Source: Saccharibacillus sacchari DSM 19268
GTDB lineage: Bacteria; Bacillota; Bacilli; Paenibacillales; Paenibacillaceae
Direction: 5' to 3'
Assembly (NCBI RefSeq): GCF_000585395.1
Contig: NZ_KK073875.1
Coordinates: forward strand, 3,757,307 to 3,821,306
DNA length: 64,000 nt
The position numbers were made by a program, and so were the translations under genes. Below are positions 1-8,647 of the stretch, in pieces (position 1 is the stretch's first letter; every line of letters begins with the position of its first letter). A model generated the notes under the pieces. It was not told the origin of the DNA, did no database searches, and worked only from the letters and a program-made list of their open reading frames with translations.

Positions 1-2
1 AA

Positions 3-314
3 AGCGCGAAGCAATTGTTCCTCGCCGTATGCGATTATCATCGGAAGCCGGATTTTGAGTGCCGGAGCAGCTATCTGAGCTTTATTCCCCAGATTCAGGA
101 GAAGATGCGCGCAGCACTGAGGGAGTATCTGTCTAAAAGTTTGGAAGGACAAATGAGCGAAGCGGAGAAAAGTCTGTATGTTCCGGTCTATGCGGCGATG
201 ATTCATGAAGCTGGATGCTTGTGGGCGGACGGAAAGGTTGCTCTTGATCAGGATGTAGCGGCGGCGAATGTAGTGAAGTTGGCAATGGGGATAGGGGGAA
301 GTAGACGACAATGA
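3..314 (+). CDS. C-terminal part of a protein cut by the window edge, possibly a TetR-family regulator
   Basis: The frame is open from the first bases of the window, so the real start lies outside and the TTG at 15 need not be the start. The visible ~103 residues are helical, with alternating charged and hydrophobic stretches and a conserved-looking end (AAANVVKLAMGIGG) that resembles the ligand-binding half of TetR-type regulators. No DNA-binding helix is visible because the N-terminus is missing. Its TGA overlaps the ATG of the next gene by ATGA, which indicates translational coupling. The TetR assignment is a guess from overall character. Confidence 0.55.
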   Translation, partial: SAKQLFLAVCDYHRKPDFECRSSYLSFIPQIQEKMRAALREYLSKSLEGQMSEAEKSLYVPVYAAMIHEAGCLWADGKVALDQDVAAANVVKLAMGIGGSRRQ

Positions 315-871
315 GCTTATATGATCGCTTTTTGACTATGGAAGATGAGGTTGAGAAGCTATTGGGGATGTGGCGAAACTTGCATCAGGATTACTCGCCG
401 GAAGCCAGACAGATTTTTAACGGTCAATCGGATCAATTTTCGCGTGAGATGCTGATTCTGACCAAAGCTTGTGAACGGATGGGTTTGACTGGGACAGGAG
501 AAGAGTATTTCGGAACGGAAAATGACGATCAGCAAATCAAACATTATCCATTGGTTATCAAGGAATCTGCCGAAGAAATCATGAAGCAGTACATAATTTT
601 TTATGTTTTTTGGAGTCGGGAAGAACTCGTTGAGCGAATCGCTCGTTATACTAATTTTTCGCAGAACCTGGAGCGCGGCTTGATTCTTTTAAAAACGCTA
701 CCTCGAACGTCCGATTTAAATTGGGGCGGAAGCGAACAGTTAAACCTTTTATTGAAAGAAGTATCACTTGAACAAGAACGTCCTTTTACAAAAGAACAGA
801 CCTTGGTGGTGGCAGACGGTTGGTATTATATTCAAGGACACCAAGACTTCATCGATTGGCTCAACACGTAA
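311..871 (+). CDS. Hypothetical protein of 186 aa
   Basis: The ATG overlaps the stop of the preceding frame (ATGA at 311-314), so the two are probably co-transcribed and coupled. The product is a soluble, acidic, mostly helical protein with no signal peptide or membrane segment. It has a Trp/Tyr-rich middle (YIIFYVFWSREELVERIARY) and a Trp-rich C-terminus. I do not recognise a family. It could be a partner of the partial regulator upstream, but nothing in the sequence gives a function. Confidence 0.7.
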   Translation: MSLYDRFLTMEDEVEKLLGMWRNLHQDYSPEARQIFNGQSDQFSREMLILTKACERMGLTGTGEEYFGTENDDQQIKHYPLVIKESAEEIMKQYIIFYVFWSREELVERIARYTNFSQNLERGLILLKTLPRTSDLNWGGSEQLNLLLKEVSLEQERPFTKEQTLVVADGWYYIQGHQDFIDWLNT

Positions 872-946
872 GTCTATCACGAGTCCGTCGGACGAAAATG
901 CCAGAGCACTCCGCTCCAACAACCCGTTTCCAAATTATCTTTTTAG

Positions 947-1823
<877 letters not shown>

Positions 1824-1871
1824 ACAACGATACTTAAGCAAGTGAGTAACCATTCGATAAGATCAATAATA

Positions 1872-1912
1872 AAAGAACCCTATGATGCGCGATGTGCATG
1901 GCAGGGTTCTTT
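1872..1912. terminator. Bidirectional Rho-independent terminator
   Basis: AAAGAACCCT (1872-1881) pairs with AGGGTTCTTT (1903-1912), with A and T runs on either side. It lies between the convergent DUF488 and MFS genes and can serve both. Confidence 0.8.
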
Positions 1913-1923
1913 GTTTTAGCTTT

Positions 1924-3180
1924 TTATATCGATGTGGTGTCTGACAAGCGGTTTTTGGTCAGTCCCCGCGCGTATCCATAGAGAACAAAAACGGCGGCGC
2001 CGATCAGGATCACTCCCATGAACGCAGGCGCGGCATGGCCGAGCAGGACATAGAGCTGACCGCCGAGCAACGGACCCGCGATGCGCGCCAACGATTGAAT
2101 CGATTGGCTGCCGCCTTGAACGCGACCCTGCTCGCTGTCATCGGCCGACTTGGAGAGCATACCGTTGAAGGAAGGTCCGAAGACGGAGTCGCCGAAGCCG
2201 AACACGAACAGTCCTGCGATCAGCAGCGGATAGAAAGAGAACAACGCAGAAGCGGCAATCAAGACATAGCCGAACATTTCTGCGACCATGCCGAGCATCG
2301 CGATTCTTGAATCCGTCAGCTTTTTGAGCAGAATCGGCATGAGAAAAGCTTGGGACAGGATATCCTGGACACCGATGATCGAAAACAGGAGTCCGATCGC
2401 CGCAGGCTGCCAGCCGAATACGTCGATCGTGAACTGAGGGAAGATCGCTTGGAACGAGCCGTTCGGAAGCCAAAGCAGAAATGCGGAGATCAACAGCCGT
2501 TGCAACGACTTGATAGCAAGGATGCTTCGCAGCTGGATAAAAGGATTCAAACGCGCGGCGGAGATCTTGTTGAGACGTTGGGCAGGCTTCAGACTTTCCG
2601 GCATCACCAGAAGTCCGAACAAGAAGGTCAGCAGCGTTACCGCGGCACCGGCGAACATCGGAACGGCGTATCCATAATGAGCAAGCAATCCGCCGATAAC
2701 CGGACCGAGGATCGTTCCGGCTCCCGCGACCGCGCCGACCCAACCGAAGTAACGGGTGCGCTGCTCGCGAGGGGTAATATCGGCGAAGTAGGCGAAGATC
2801 ATGCCGATACTGCCGCCGGTAATGCCTTCGATGATCCGACCGACGAACAGGATCCAGAGCGCGCCGCCCAGACCGAATACGGTATACCCGATCGCGGAAC
2901 CGAGCAGGCAGAGCAGAAGCAGCGGTCGGCGTCCGAAGCGATCGCTGAGCGCGCCGATAGCCGGAGCCGCGAGGAAGACGCATAGCGCATAGATCGAGGT
3001 CAGCAGCGTCACCATTGTTGCCTGATCGGCGGCGCTATGAACATACGGCGCAACAAGAAAAGGCACGACGGGAGCAATAATGCTAAAGCCGATTCCGCAA
3101 AGGAACACAGCCATAAGGCCGAAGATCAGCGCCTTTTTATTGACGTTGGTAGATGGTGAAGAAGCGTTAGTTGTTGGCAT
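1924..3180 (-). CDS. MFS drug efflux transporter, TCR/Tet type, 418 aa
   Basis: This is a twelve-helix proton antiporter of the tetracycline/multidrug subfamily. Visible signatures are motif A (GALSDRFGRRP) after helix 2, a second GRIIEGITGG segment, and motif C in helix 5 (GTILGPVIGGLL). Two operator-like palindromes lie between this gene and the upstream marR on the same strand, so it is probably repressed by that regulator. The ATG at 3180 has only a weak AAAGGGG upstream. The substrate cannot be inferred. Confidence 0.88.
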   Translation of the reverse strand: MPTTNASSPSTNVNKKALIFGLMAVFLCGIGFSIIAPVVPFLVAPYVHSAADQATMVTLLTSIYALCVFLAAPAIGALSDRFGRRPLLLLCLLGSAIGYTVFGLGGALWILFVGRIIEGITGGSIGMIFAYFADITPREQRTRYFGWVGAVAGAGTILGPVIGGLLAHYGYAVPMFAGAAVTLLTFLFGLLVMPESLKPAQRLNKISAARLNPFIQLRSILAIKSLQRLLISAFLLWLPNGSFQAIFPQFTIDVFGWQPAAIGLLFSIIGVQDILSQAFLMPILLKKLTDSRIAMLGMVAEMFGYVLIAASALFSFYPLLIAGLFVFGFGDSVFGPSFNGMLSKSADDSEQGRVQGGSQSIQSLARIAGPLLGGQLYVLLGHAAPAFMGVILIGAAVFVLYGYARGLTKNRLSDTTSI

Positions 3181-3212
3181 GGTGAACGACGACCCCTTTA
3201 TGATTCGAGATT

Positions 3213-3230
3213 TAGTTTCCTAGGAAACAA
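3213..3230. promoter_or_regulatory. MarR-type operator upstream of the MFS gene (copy 1)
   Basis: TAGTTTCCTAGGAAACAA contains the perfect 14-bp dyad GTTTCCTAGGAAAC (3215-3228). It resembles the sites at 3247-3268 and 3892-3909. Confidence 0.6.
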
Positions 3231-3246
3231 GATGAATATACCCTCA

Positions 3247-3268
3247 TTTTGTTTCCTTGTCAACAAAA
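3247..3268. promoter_or_regulatory. MarR-type operator upstream of the MFS gene (copy 2)
   Basis: The core TTGTTTCCTTGTCAACAA shows inverted TTGTT/AACAA half-sites 8 bp apart. The same TTGTTTCC half-site occurs in front of marR. Confidence 0.6.
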
Positions 3269-3331
3269 ATTACACAAATAAAAAGCAGCTTCTCTGGAAA
3301 TAACGAGAAACTGCCGGATACGGATATGATT

Positions 3332-3817
3332 TTACTCGGGATTGGGACGGTCTTGAAGCATAATGCCTTGTTTATCGATCTCCGCATCGAGATGCCGGTT
3401 GTAAGCATCCAGAAAGCGGGACATCGACGCGTATTGTTCGGCCGAGACTTTTTCGAATACGACATCGTCGCGCTCACGGAAAGACCGATGCAAATTCTCG
3501 TGAATCTCGAATACGTTCCGACCTTCGGGCGTAAGCCTGAAGTAAATTTCTTTTTTATTCTCGGAACTTTGGTAACTTTCGATCAGTCCTTTGTCCAGCA
3601 GCTTTTTCGTAATTTTGCTGATCGCTCCCCGGGTCATGTAAAAAGCTTCCGCCAATCGGGTCACGTTAGGATCGACATGCTTGCCGATATATTCGATGCA
3701 GTGCACTTCGGACGATTTGTGGCCTTTGAGCGCTTCTTCCATCTCGCCCCGGTTCAACCAGACCAGTTTGTTGAAAACGGATCTGAATTCTTCCATGATC
3801 TTCTCCTGTTGACTCAT
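3332..3817 (-). CDS. MarR family transcriptional regulator, 161 aa
   Basis: This is a winged-helix repressor: HTH around residues 45-75 (LAEAFYMTRGAISKITKKLLDKGLI), wing with YFRLTPEGRNVFEIHE, and dimerising helices at both ends. I chose the ATG at 3817 over the upstream in-frame ATG at 3844 because AAGGAGGT sits 5 nt before it. One operator-like palindrome lies upstream (3892-3909), and two more lie in the 151-bp gap to the MFS gene downstream on the same strand. Autorepression together with control of the pump is the expected arrangement. Confidence 0.88.
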   Translation of the reverse strand: MSQQEKIMEEFRSVFNKLVWLNRGEMEEALKGHKSSEVHCIEYIGKHVDPNVTRLAEAFYMTRGAISKITKKLLDKGLIESYQSSENKKEIYFRLTPEGRNVFEIHENLHRSFRERDDVVFEKVSAEQYASMSRFLDAYNRHLDAEIDKQGIMLQDRPNPE

Positions 3818-3891
3818 GTCGGACCTCCTTCTCTTTATATGCATAAATCTTAGACGTCTCGATCGCTTATGCTTTCTATTATAGTTAATTT

Positions 3892-3909
3892 TTGTTTCCT
3901 TTACAACAA
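3892..3909. promoter_or_regulatory. Operator-like palindrome upstream of marR
   Basis: TTGTTTCCTTTACAACAA has TTGTT and AACAA half-sites 8 bp apart and shares TTGTTTCCTT with the site at 3247-3268. Its position suggests autoregulation. Confidence 0.6.
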
Positions 3910-3931
3910 TGTCAAGAGATCGACAATAAAA

Positions 3932-3956
3932 AAGACGACTATTGAATAGTCGTCTT
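3932..3956. terminator. Hairpin terminator overlapping the 3' end of the MFS gene
   Basis: AAGACGACTAT (3932-3942) and ATAGTCGTCTT (3946-3956) form an 11-bp stem with a 3-nt loop. The MFS stop codon lies inside the stem. A T-run follows on the minus strand. Confidence 0.75.
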
Positions 3957-5324
3957 CAAAGCATGCCGGCGATACCAGATCGCGCAAGCAATCGCAAGCC
4001 CCGCCGAAATCGATAAGCCCCAATAGATGTTGGAGTAAGCAGTCGACAACGGCAGCGTATGCTGCCATTCCAGCGCAGTCGTCGCCATCGCCACGCTGAA
4101 TGCGCCGCTAAAGAATTGCAGCAGTTGGAATAGTCCCATGCCCGAACCGATCGAAGATTCCGGGAGTACGCGAGACATCTCGTTGGACAAACTGCTGGAG
4201 AGTGCGGTGAACGAGATACTGAGGATCATGTACGTCAGCATCGCGCCGACCCATGAATGGCCGATCAACAAAGCAAACAATAAAGTAGATAGCAGCAGCA
4301 GCGGCGGGCCGTAGCGCAAGATGCCGTGGTTGCCGTGGCGGTCGATCACTTTCCCGATCTTGCGAGACGCGATAATCGCAAGCAACGAACCCGGGAAGAT
4401 GACCAATCCCGCATGTCCGACCGTAAAGTCGAAGTTCTTCGTCAGCACCTGCGGCAGCAGGAACAACGTCGAGAAGTTACAAATATACGCGGTCATGCCT
4501 GCGAGTGCCAGAAGCAGATAACGACGGTTTGCAAACAATGAAGGCAGCACGAACGGATCGGGCGTCAGGCGAATCCGCAAGACGAACAATACAAGCGCCA
4601 CTACCCCGAGAGCGAGCAATGCCCAAATCTGATTCGTGAGGAACAATAACAAACTCGTGATGCCGACCGCAAGCAGCACGCCTCCGATCGCGTCGAACGA
4701 ACCGCGTTTAGGCAATTCCTTCGGCAGCAGCCAAGCGAACAACGGAAGCAAGAGCAGCACGATCGCCGTAATGGCGAACAGCCAATGCCAGCTCAGGTTT
4801 TCTACGACGAGACCGCCGACGACAGGACCCAGTCCCAAGCCCAGCGCAACGGCGGACATAATCGTTGCCATCGCGGAACCGCGGCGTTCGAGCGGTATGT
4901 ATCGGGTGAACAAGACCATAGCCAGCGAGACGGTACCGCCGGCTCCGGCTGCCTGAACGATCCGGCAGAGCAACAGCACGACGAAACTTTGACTGAAAAA
5001 GCCGATGACGCCCGCGCCGCCCAGCGCAATCAAGCCGATCATCAACAGTCGGCGCAGCGGCACGAAGTCGGACAGACGGCTGAACGTAATCGAGGAAATC
5101 GCGAACATGATCGAGTATCCGGTCACGATCCAGGACGCGGAAGTGGCGGAGATCCGGAAATCGGAAGTGATGCCAGGCAGCGCCATGTTGAACATGGCCG
5201 TGTTCATCACGACAAGGATGACGGCCACGCTGAAGACGAGAATCGTCAAGCCTTCGCGGGCCAGAACGCCCGGTGTAGAAGGCTGCGGCGCTTCGGCCGC
5301 ATAAGGGGTGGCAGTAGGTTTCAT
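3939..5324 (-). CDS. MFS transporter, DHA2-like drug efflux, 461 aa
   Basis: The length and the number of hydrophobic segments fit the 14-helix DHA2 antiporters. The N-terminus carries the family-like segment NTAMFNMALPGITSDF, then SRLSDFVPLRRLL (motif A variant) and GLGLGPVVGGLV (motif C). I chose the ATG at 5324 over the longer frame from 5366 because GGAGAA lies about 6 nt upstream. It is divergent from an ArsR-type regulator, with an 18-bp dyad in the gap, so that protein is its probable regulator. Substrate unknown. Confidence 0.86.
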   Translation of the reverse strand: MKPTATPYAAEAPQPSTPGVLAREGLTILVFSVAVILVVMNTAMFNMALPGITSDFRISATSASWIVTGYSIMFAISSITFSRLSDFVPLRRLLMIGLIALGGAGVIGFFSQSFVVLLLCRIVQAAGAGGTVSLAMVLFTRYIPLERRGSAMATIMSAVALGLGLGPVVGGLVVENLSWHWLFAITAIVLLLLPLFAWLLPKELPKRGSFDAIGGVLLAVGITSLLLFLTNQIWALLALGVVALVLFVLRIRLTPDPFVLPSLFANRRYLLLALAGMTAYICNFSTLFLLPQVLTKNFDFTVGHAGLVIFPGSLLAIIASRKIGKVIDRHGNHGILRYGPPLLLLSTLLFALLIGHSWVGAMLTYMILSISFTALSSSLSNEMSRVLPESSIGSGMGLFQLLQFFSGAFSVAMATTALEWQHTLPLSTAYSNIYWGLSISAGLAIACAIWYRRHALKTTIQ

Positions 5325-5346
5325 GATGAATTCTCCTTTTTCTATA

Positions 5347-5364
5347 GTTCGGTAATTAACGAAC
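5347..5364. promoter_or_regulatory. Operator-like palindrome between the MFS and arsR-type genes
   Basis: GTTCGGTAATTAACGAAC is an 18-bp inverted repeat with one mismatched pair. It lies 23 bp before the MFS start and 80 bp before the regulator start. Confidence 0.6.
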
Positions 5365-5444
5365 AATTGAATTATAGCAGGAGGATAAGGTAAAATACAA
5401 TTGAAACTTTGAATGTCAGATTGGAGTTAAGGAGAGGAATACGA

Positions 5445-5774
5445 ATGAAAATTCTTCATCATCCGGCTCGCAACGATATCATGCTGTCTACCGTGCTGCA
5501 TGCGCTGAGCGATCCGATTCGTCTACAGATTGTTTCACAGATCCATAAGCATGGTGAACAGGCCTGCAAAAATTTCGAAGTCTCCATTGCCAAATCCACG
5601 TTGTCCCAACACGCGCGAACGTTGCGGGAAGCCGGTGTCACCCGTACACGGGCAGTCGGCACCCAGCGGCTCTTATCTTTGCGAAGCGAAGATTTGAACG
5701 AACGCTTTCCGGGACTGCTGGATGCTGTATTAAGAAGCTGCGAGCAGGAAAATCTCGACCCTGCCTCCTTGTAA
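5445..5774 (+). CDS. ArsR family transcriptional regulator, 109 aa
   Basis: This is a small winged-helix repressor: ALSDPIRLQIVSQIHKHGEQAC leads into the recognition helix KSTLSQHARTLREAGVTRTR, then the wing (GTQRLLSLRSEDLNERFPGLL). No clustered Cys/His metal site of the classical ArsR kind is visible, so it probably senses something other than a metal. The ATG at 5445 follows GGAGAGG by 7 nt; the earlier in-frame start at 5409 lacks a site. Divergent from the MFS gene. Confidence 0.85.
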   Translation: MKILHHPARNDIMLSTVLHALSDPIRLQIVSQIHKHGEQACKNFEVSIAKSTLSQHARTLREAGVTRTRAVGTQRLLSLRSEDLNERFPGLLDAVLRSCEQENLDPASL

Positions 5775-5788
5775 GATTCCCGCAACAA

Positions 5789-5815
5789 AAACGCCGGAAA
5801 GTTGCGCCGGCGTTT
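5789..5815 (+). terminator. Rho-independent terminator after the arsR-type gene
   Basis: AAACGCCGG (5789-5797) pairs with CCGGCGTTT (5807-5815). Confidence 0.7.
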
Positions 5816-5851
5816 GGCGAAAGATCGATATTTTGGATAAGCAAGTAAACG

Positions 5852-6193
5852 TTATACGTCCTTCGCGTACTCTTCGCTCGGCGTATTGATCAGCACGACG
5901 GACAAGCTCGAACGCGAATCGTCCGCACTGCGATAAGCAAAAGCTTCATGGCCTTCGACCTGCACCAGATCGCCTGCAGCGACTGCCGTTTCCGTGCCGT
6001 CCGCGATCATGAATCCGTTACCTTCGAGCACGGTCAGATATACGGTCGCTCCCGGATGGTTATGCGTCGGCAGCTGATGGCCCGGGCCGAAATTCAACAC
6101 GAATGCGACATGGCCTTCTTTTTTGAATACGATCTTTTTCGTGAACTTATCCTCGCGATATTCCTGAAAGTCGCTTAACGTTTGTTTTTCCAT
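5852..6193 (-). CDS. Cupin-domain protein, 113 aa
   Basis: This is a single-domain cupin. Motif 1 is visible as HQLPTHNHPGATVYLTVLEG (residues ~39-58, two His and a Glu for metal binding) and motif 2 as AAGDLVQVEGHEAFAYR (~72-88). The ATG at 6193 is preceded by AAGGAGTGAG. Such small cupins are metal-dependent enzymes or stress proteins; the sequence does not tell which. It is transcribed alone. Confidence 0.82.
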   Translation of the reverse strand: MEKQTLSDFQEYREDKFTKKIVFKKEGHVAFVLNFGPGHQLPTHNHPGATVYLTVLEGNGFMIADGTETAVAAGDLVQVEGHEAFAYRSADDSRSSLSVVLINTPSEEYAKDV

Positions 6194-6356
6194 CTATGAC
6201 TCACTCCTTAACCGAATAGGTTTGATCATAAGGGAATTCCCTCGGGTCTTCTTCATTATAAAAGGCTGAATAAATGCGTTCGTGATTTCAATCACAAAGC
6301 ACTGCAACTTTCCGAACGCTTTTTGCGTCTGAATGGAAAAAGAAGGGGGCTGCGTC

Positions 6357-6938
6357 ATGTTCAAGTCAAAAGTCTTTTTATCTATATTAGCCTTAGGTCT
6401 GACCGCGATTGCCGCAAACGGATCCGCAACCGAAAGTGTCGCGCTAGCTGCTTCCAACGAAAATGTCCCAGCGGCCGCTTCGGTCGATTATGACGAAGTC
6501 TTGGCCTTCCAAGTCCGCGTCATCCCCATGCTCGAAGAATTTTTCCAAAATAAACAATATGCTGCTTTAATACCGGCAACCACCGACTACTATTTCAATA
6601 ATGATCATCCTGAAGGCCCGAAGATCGCATTCGTCACCAAAAAAAGCAACGAACCCAAAATCCGAAATCTTCGCAAAGCGCTGGAGCGCAAATTCGGAAC
6701 CGACGTCGTGTTCGAATCGTCCAAGTACACCGTTCCCGAACTGGCGGCTTACGCCAAGAAGGTCGAAAAATATCTCCCTACCATTTACGACGGACCTTGG
6801 AGCGTCAGCTATTCGATCAACAGCCCCAGAATTTTCGTCGACGCCAACCTGACCAGTCGCCAAATCTATCTTCTTCTCCAAAAATTCGATGCCGACCGCT
6901 TAAATATCCAACTCAATTTCCACCCCGCCCTTACCTAA
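6357..6938 (+). CDS. Secreted hypothetical protein, 193 aa
   Basis: The N-terminus is a typical signal peptide (MFKSKVFLSILALGLTAIAANG) with probable cleavage within the following Ala-rich stretch. The mature part has about 150 residues with many Tyr and Lys and no family I recognise. I chose the ATG at 6357 because AAGGGGGC lies 6 nt upstream and it gives the signal peptide; the longer in-frame start at 6333 would add MEKEGGCV before it. It is followed directly by a strong terminator, so it is a single-gene unit. Confidence 0.75.
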   Translation: MFKSKVFLSILALGLTAIAANGSATESVALAASNENVPAAASVDYDEVLAFQVRVIPMLEEFFQNKQYAALIPATTDYYFNNDHPEGPKIAFVTKKSNEPKIRNLRKALERKFGTDVVFESSKYTVPELAAYAKKVEKYLPTIYDGPWSVSYSINSPRIFVDANLTSRQIYLLLQKFDADRLNIQLNFHPALT

Positions 6939-6944
6939 ACCCAA

Positions 6945-6968
6945 AAAGGCTGCCAATCGGCAGCCTTT
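6945..6968 (+). terminator. Rho-independent terminator
   Basis: AAAGGCTGCC and GGCAGCCTTT form a 10-bp stem with a 4-nt loop just after the secreted-protein gene. Confidence 0.85.
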
Positions 6969-7023
6969 AGTCTTGAACCTCTTACCTACTAAAACCCAGC
7001 ACTTGAAGTGCGACGACGGACTA

Positions 7024-7130
7024 GCGGAGGGAGAAATTCAGGTCAAGACGCCTTTGAACTCGGAAAACCACTCCCTGAATTCGCCCACAACTTTCCGAGT
7101 GAGACAGCGTCTTTACCGAATTTCTCCCGC
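7024..7130 (+). repeat. Dispersed hairpin repeat, copy A
   Basis: It shares the core AATTCAGGTCAAGACGCC, TTTGAACTCGGAAAA and the TTTCCGAGTGAGACAGCG block with copies near 25801-25970 (inverted) and 63684-63835. The ends GCGGAGGGAGAAATTC and GAATTTCTCCCGC are inverted, and CTCGGAAAA/TTTCCGAG form an inner stem. It is shorter at its ends than the other two copies. Confidence 0.75.
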
Positions 7131-7153
7131 AGCGCCACCCAAGCACCAACCCT

Positions 7154-7993
7154 TCAAGACTGCTGCAAATCCACAAACCCTTTTCCAAACACGTCTTGCA
7201 AATTATGAATCGTCAAAAACGCATCCCGGTCCGTCGCTCTCACGATATTTTTCAACATCGCCAGCTCTTTTTTGCTCACGACCACATACAAAATATCCAC
7301 CGAACTCTGCGTATAATACCCCTGGCCGTTCACGACCGTAACCCCGCGATCCATCAGCGCATTCACTTGTCTGGCGATCTCGTCCTTGTGCTTGGAGATA
7401 ATCGTCACCGACTTTTGCGGATTCAGTCCGGTCGTCACCAGATCGATGATCTTCGTCGCGACCACCAGCATAATGATCGTGAACATCAGCTTTTCCGCCC
7501 CGATAATGAAGTACGAGCAAGCCGCCACCAGCACATCGCAAACGAGCAGCGCATAGCTGATATTCCAGCCCCAGAACTTGTTCATCAGTCGGGCGATAAT
7601 AACCGTTCCTGCTGTGGTCCCGTCTCTGCGGATGATCAGTCCGATACCGAATCCGATCATGGCGCCGCCGAAGATCGCGTTGACCATCAGATCGTTCGAC
7701 GCAACTTGCCAACCTTCCGTCATATGCAGGAAAAGAGAATGCAGCGCGACAGCGAGCAGGGTGTAGACGACCGTCTTTTTCGGTAAGAGCCGATAGCCGA
7801 TCGCGAGCAGCGCCATATTGATGATCAGGCTGCTCCAACCGGGCGACCATTGGAATAAATAATATAAAATGATCGTAACGCCGACCACGCCGCCTTCACC
7901 CAGTTCATGCGGGATGACGAATACGTTAATGCCCAATGCGAAAGCGAAGGCGCCAATCGCAACGATCAGTAGATCCAAGCTTGTCTTTTTCAC
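7154..7993 (-). CDS. YitT family membrane protein (DUF2179 C-terminal domain), 279 aa
   Basis: Six or so hydrophobic helices (residues 1-185) include the family-typical IPHELGEGGVVGVTIILYYL and FGGAMIGFGIGLIIRRDGTTAGT. A cytosolic ~85-residue domain follows (DEIARQVNALMDRGVTVVNGQGYYTQ...), as in the YitT/DUF2179 family. Function in this family is not settled. The start is GTG at 7993, with AAGGAG 6 nt upstream. Transcribed alone. Confidence 0.88.
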   Translation of the reverse strand: MKKTSLDLLIVAIGAFAFALGINVFVIPHELGEGGVVGVTIILYYLFQWSPGWSSLIINMALLAIGYRLLPKKTVVYTLLAVALHSLFLHMTEGWQVASNDLMVNAIFGGAMIGFGIGLIIRRDGTTAGTVIIARLMNKFWGWNISYALLVCDVLVAACSYFIIGAEKLMFTIIMLVVATKIIDLVTTGLNPQKSVTIISKHKDEIARQVNALMDRGVTVVNGQGYYTQSSVDILYVVVSKKELAMLKNIVRATDRDAFLTIHNLQDVFGKGFVDLQQS

Positions 7994-8166
7994 CCCGAAC
8001 TCCTTCTTTCCGCCGTCTTTTCACGTCCCGTTCGATATGCCTTCATTTAAGCACGGGACTTCGAAACTTCTCAAGAACTTGGACTACCAAGACACCATGC
8101 TAACCGTTTAGCTGACTAAAGGCCAAGAGACCGGAAAGGGTGAAAAAAACCTACTTGACAGATATG

Positions 8167-8175
8167 TGTTATACT
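8167..8175 (+). promoter_or_regulatory. Extended -10 promoter element
   Basis: TGTTATACT is an extended -10 box 36 bp before the start of the 109-aa gene. A TTGACA at 8155-8160 is only 9 bp away, too close to act as the -35 of this box. Confidence 0.45.
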
Positions 8176-8210
8176 AAATAAAAAAGGTACGACAAAGGAG
8201 ACGCTCTTCT

Positions 8211-8540
8211 ATGCAATTTATCGGTCAAAAGGTAGAACATGCGAGTTACGGACAAGGCCAGATCGTTCATCAAGAGGACCAACGCATTGAAGTTAAATTT
8301 GCCAGCGAGGCAGAAACGCGCAAATTTATGTACCCTGACGCTTTCGAGAAATTTTTGAACATGAACGATCCGAAATTGCAAACGCAGGTCGAACAAGACG
8401 TGCAGCGCATGCATGAAGGACGCCGCGAAGAACGAGAAGAAACCGAGCGCAAATGGGTAGAAGCCAAAGAAGCCGAAGCCGCCGCCAAAAAAGCGAAAAA
8501 AGCTCCCGTTCGTAAAAAATCGGTCGCGAAACAAGCTTAA
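8211..8540 (+). CDS. Hypothetical protein with basic coiled-coil tail, 109 aa
   Basis: The N-terminal ~50 residues (GQKVEHASYGQGQIVHQEDQRIEVKF) look like a small beta-rich barrel. The region from ~60 on is a highly charged helix ending in a Lys/Ala-rich tail (KKAKKAPVRKKSVAKQA), as seen in proteins that bind nucleic acid. ATG at 8211 with AAAGGAG upstream. It has its own promoter-like box and a strong terminator. I do not recognise the family; nucleic-acid binding is inferred from composition only. Confidence 0.72.
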   Translation: MQFIGQKVEHASYGQGQIVHQEDQRIEVKFASEAETRKFMYPDAFEKFLNMNDPKLQTQVEQDVQRMHEGRREEREETERKWVEAKEAEAAAKKAKKAPVRKKSVAKQA

Positions 8541-8579
8541 GAACTTTCCGCTTCATGAATATGTTTGTAAAAAAAAGAA

Positions 8580-8610
8580 ACTCCCTCGCTTTCAAGCGAA
8601 GGGAGTTTTT
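8580..8610. terminator. Terminator between the convergent 109-aa and MFS genes
   Basis: ACTCCCTCGCTT pairs with AAGCGAAGGGAGT (one bulged A), followed by T5; A-rich on the other side. Confidence 0.75.
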
Positions 8611-8647
8611 AGATTGCGACAAAAAACTGTGCGTAACGTCTCGTTCG

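Noticed and set aside
2350-2985. Long plus-strand frame opposite the TCR-type MFS gene
   Set aside because: It is an antisense shadow of a well-supported membrane protein, with highly charged, low-complexity translation.
6969-7153. Small plus-strand frames between the secreted-protein and YitT genes
   Set aside because: They run through repeat copy A and have no RBS.
8155-8175. TTGACA with TATACT as a standard promoter
   Set aside because: The spacer is only 9 bp; I kept the extended -10 box instead.
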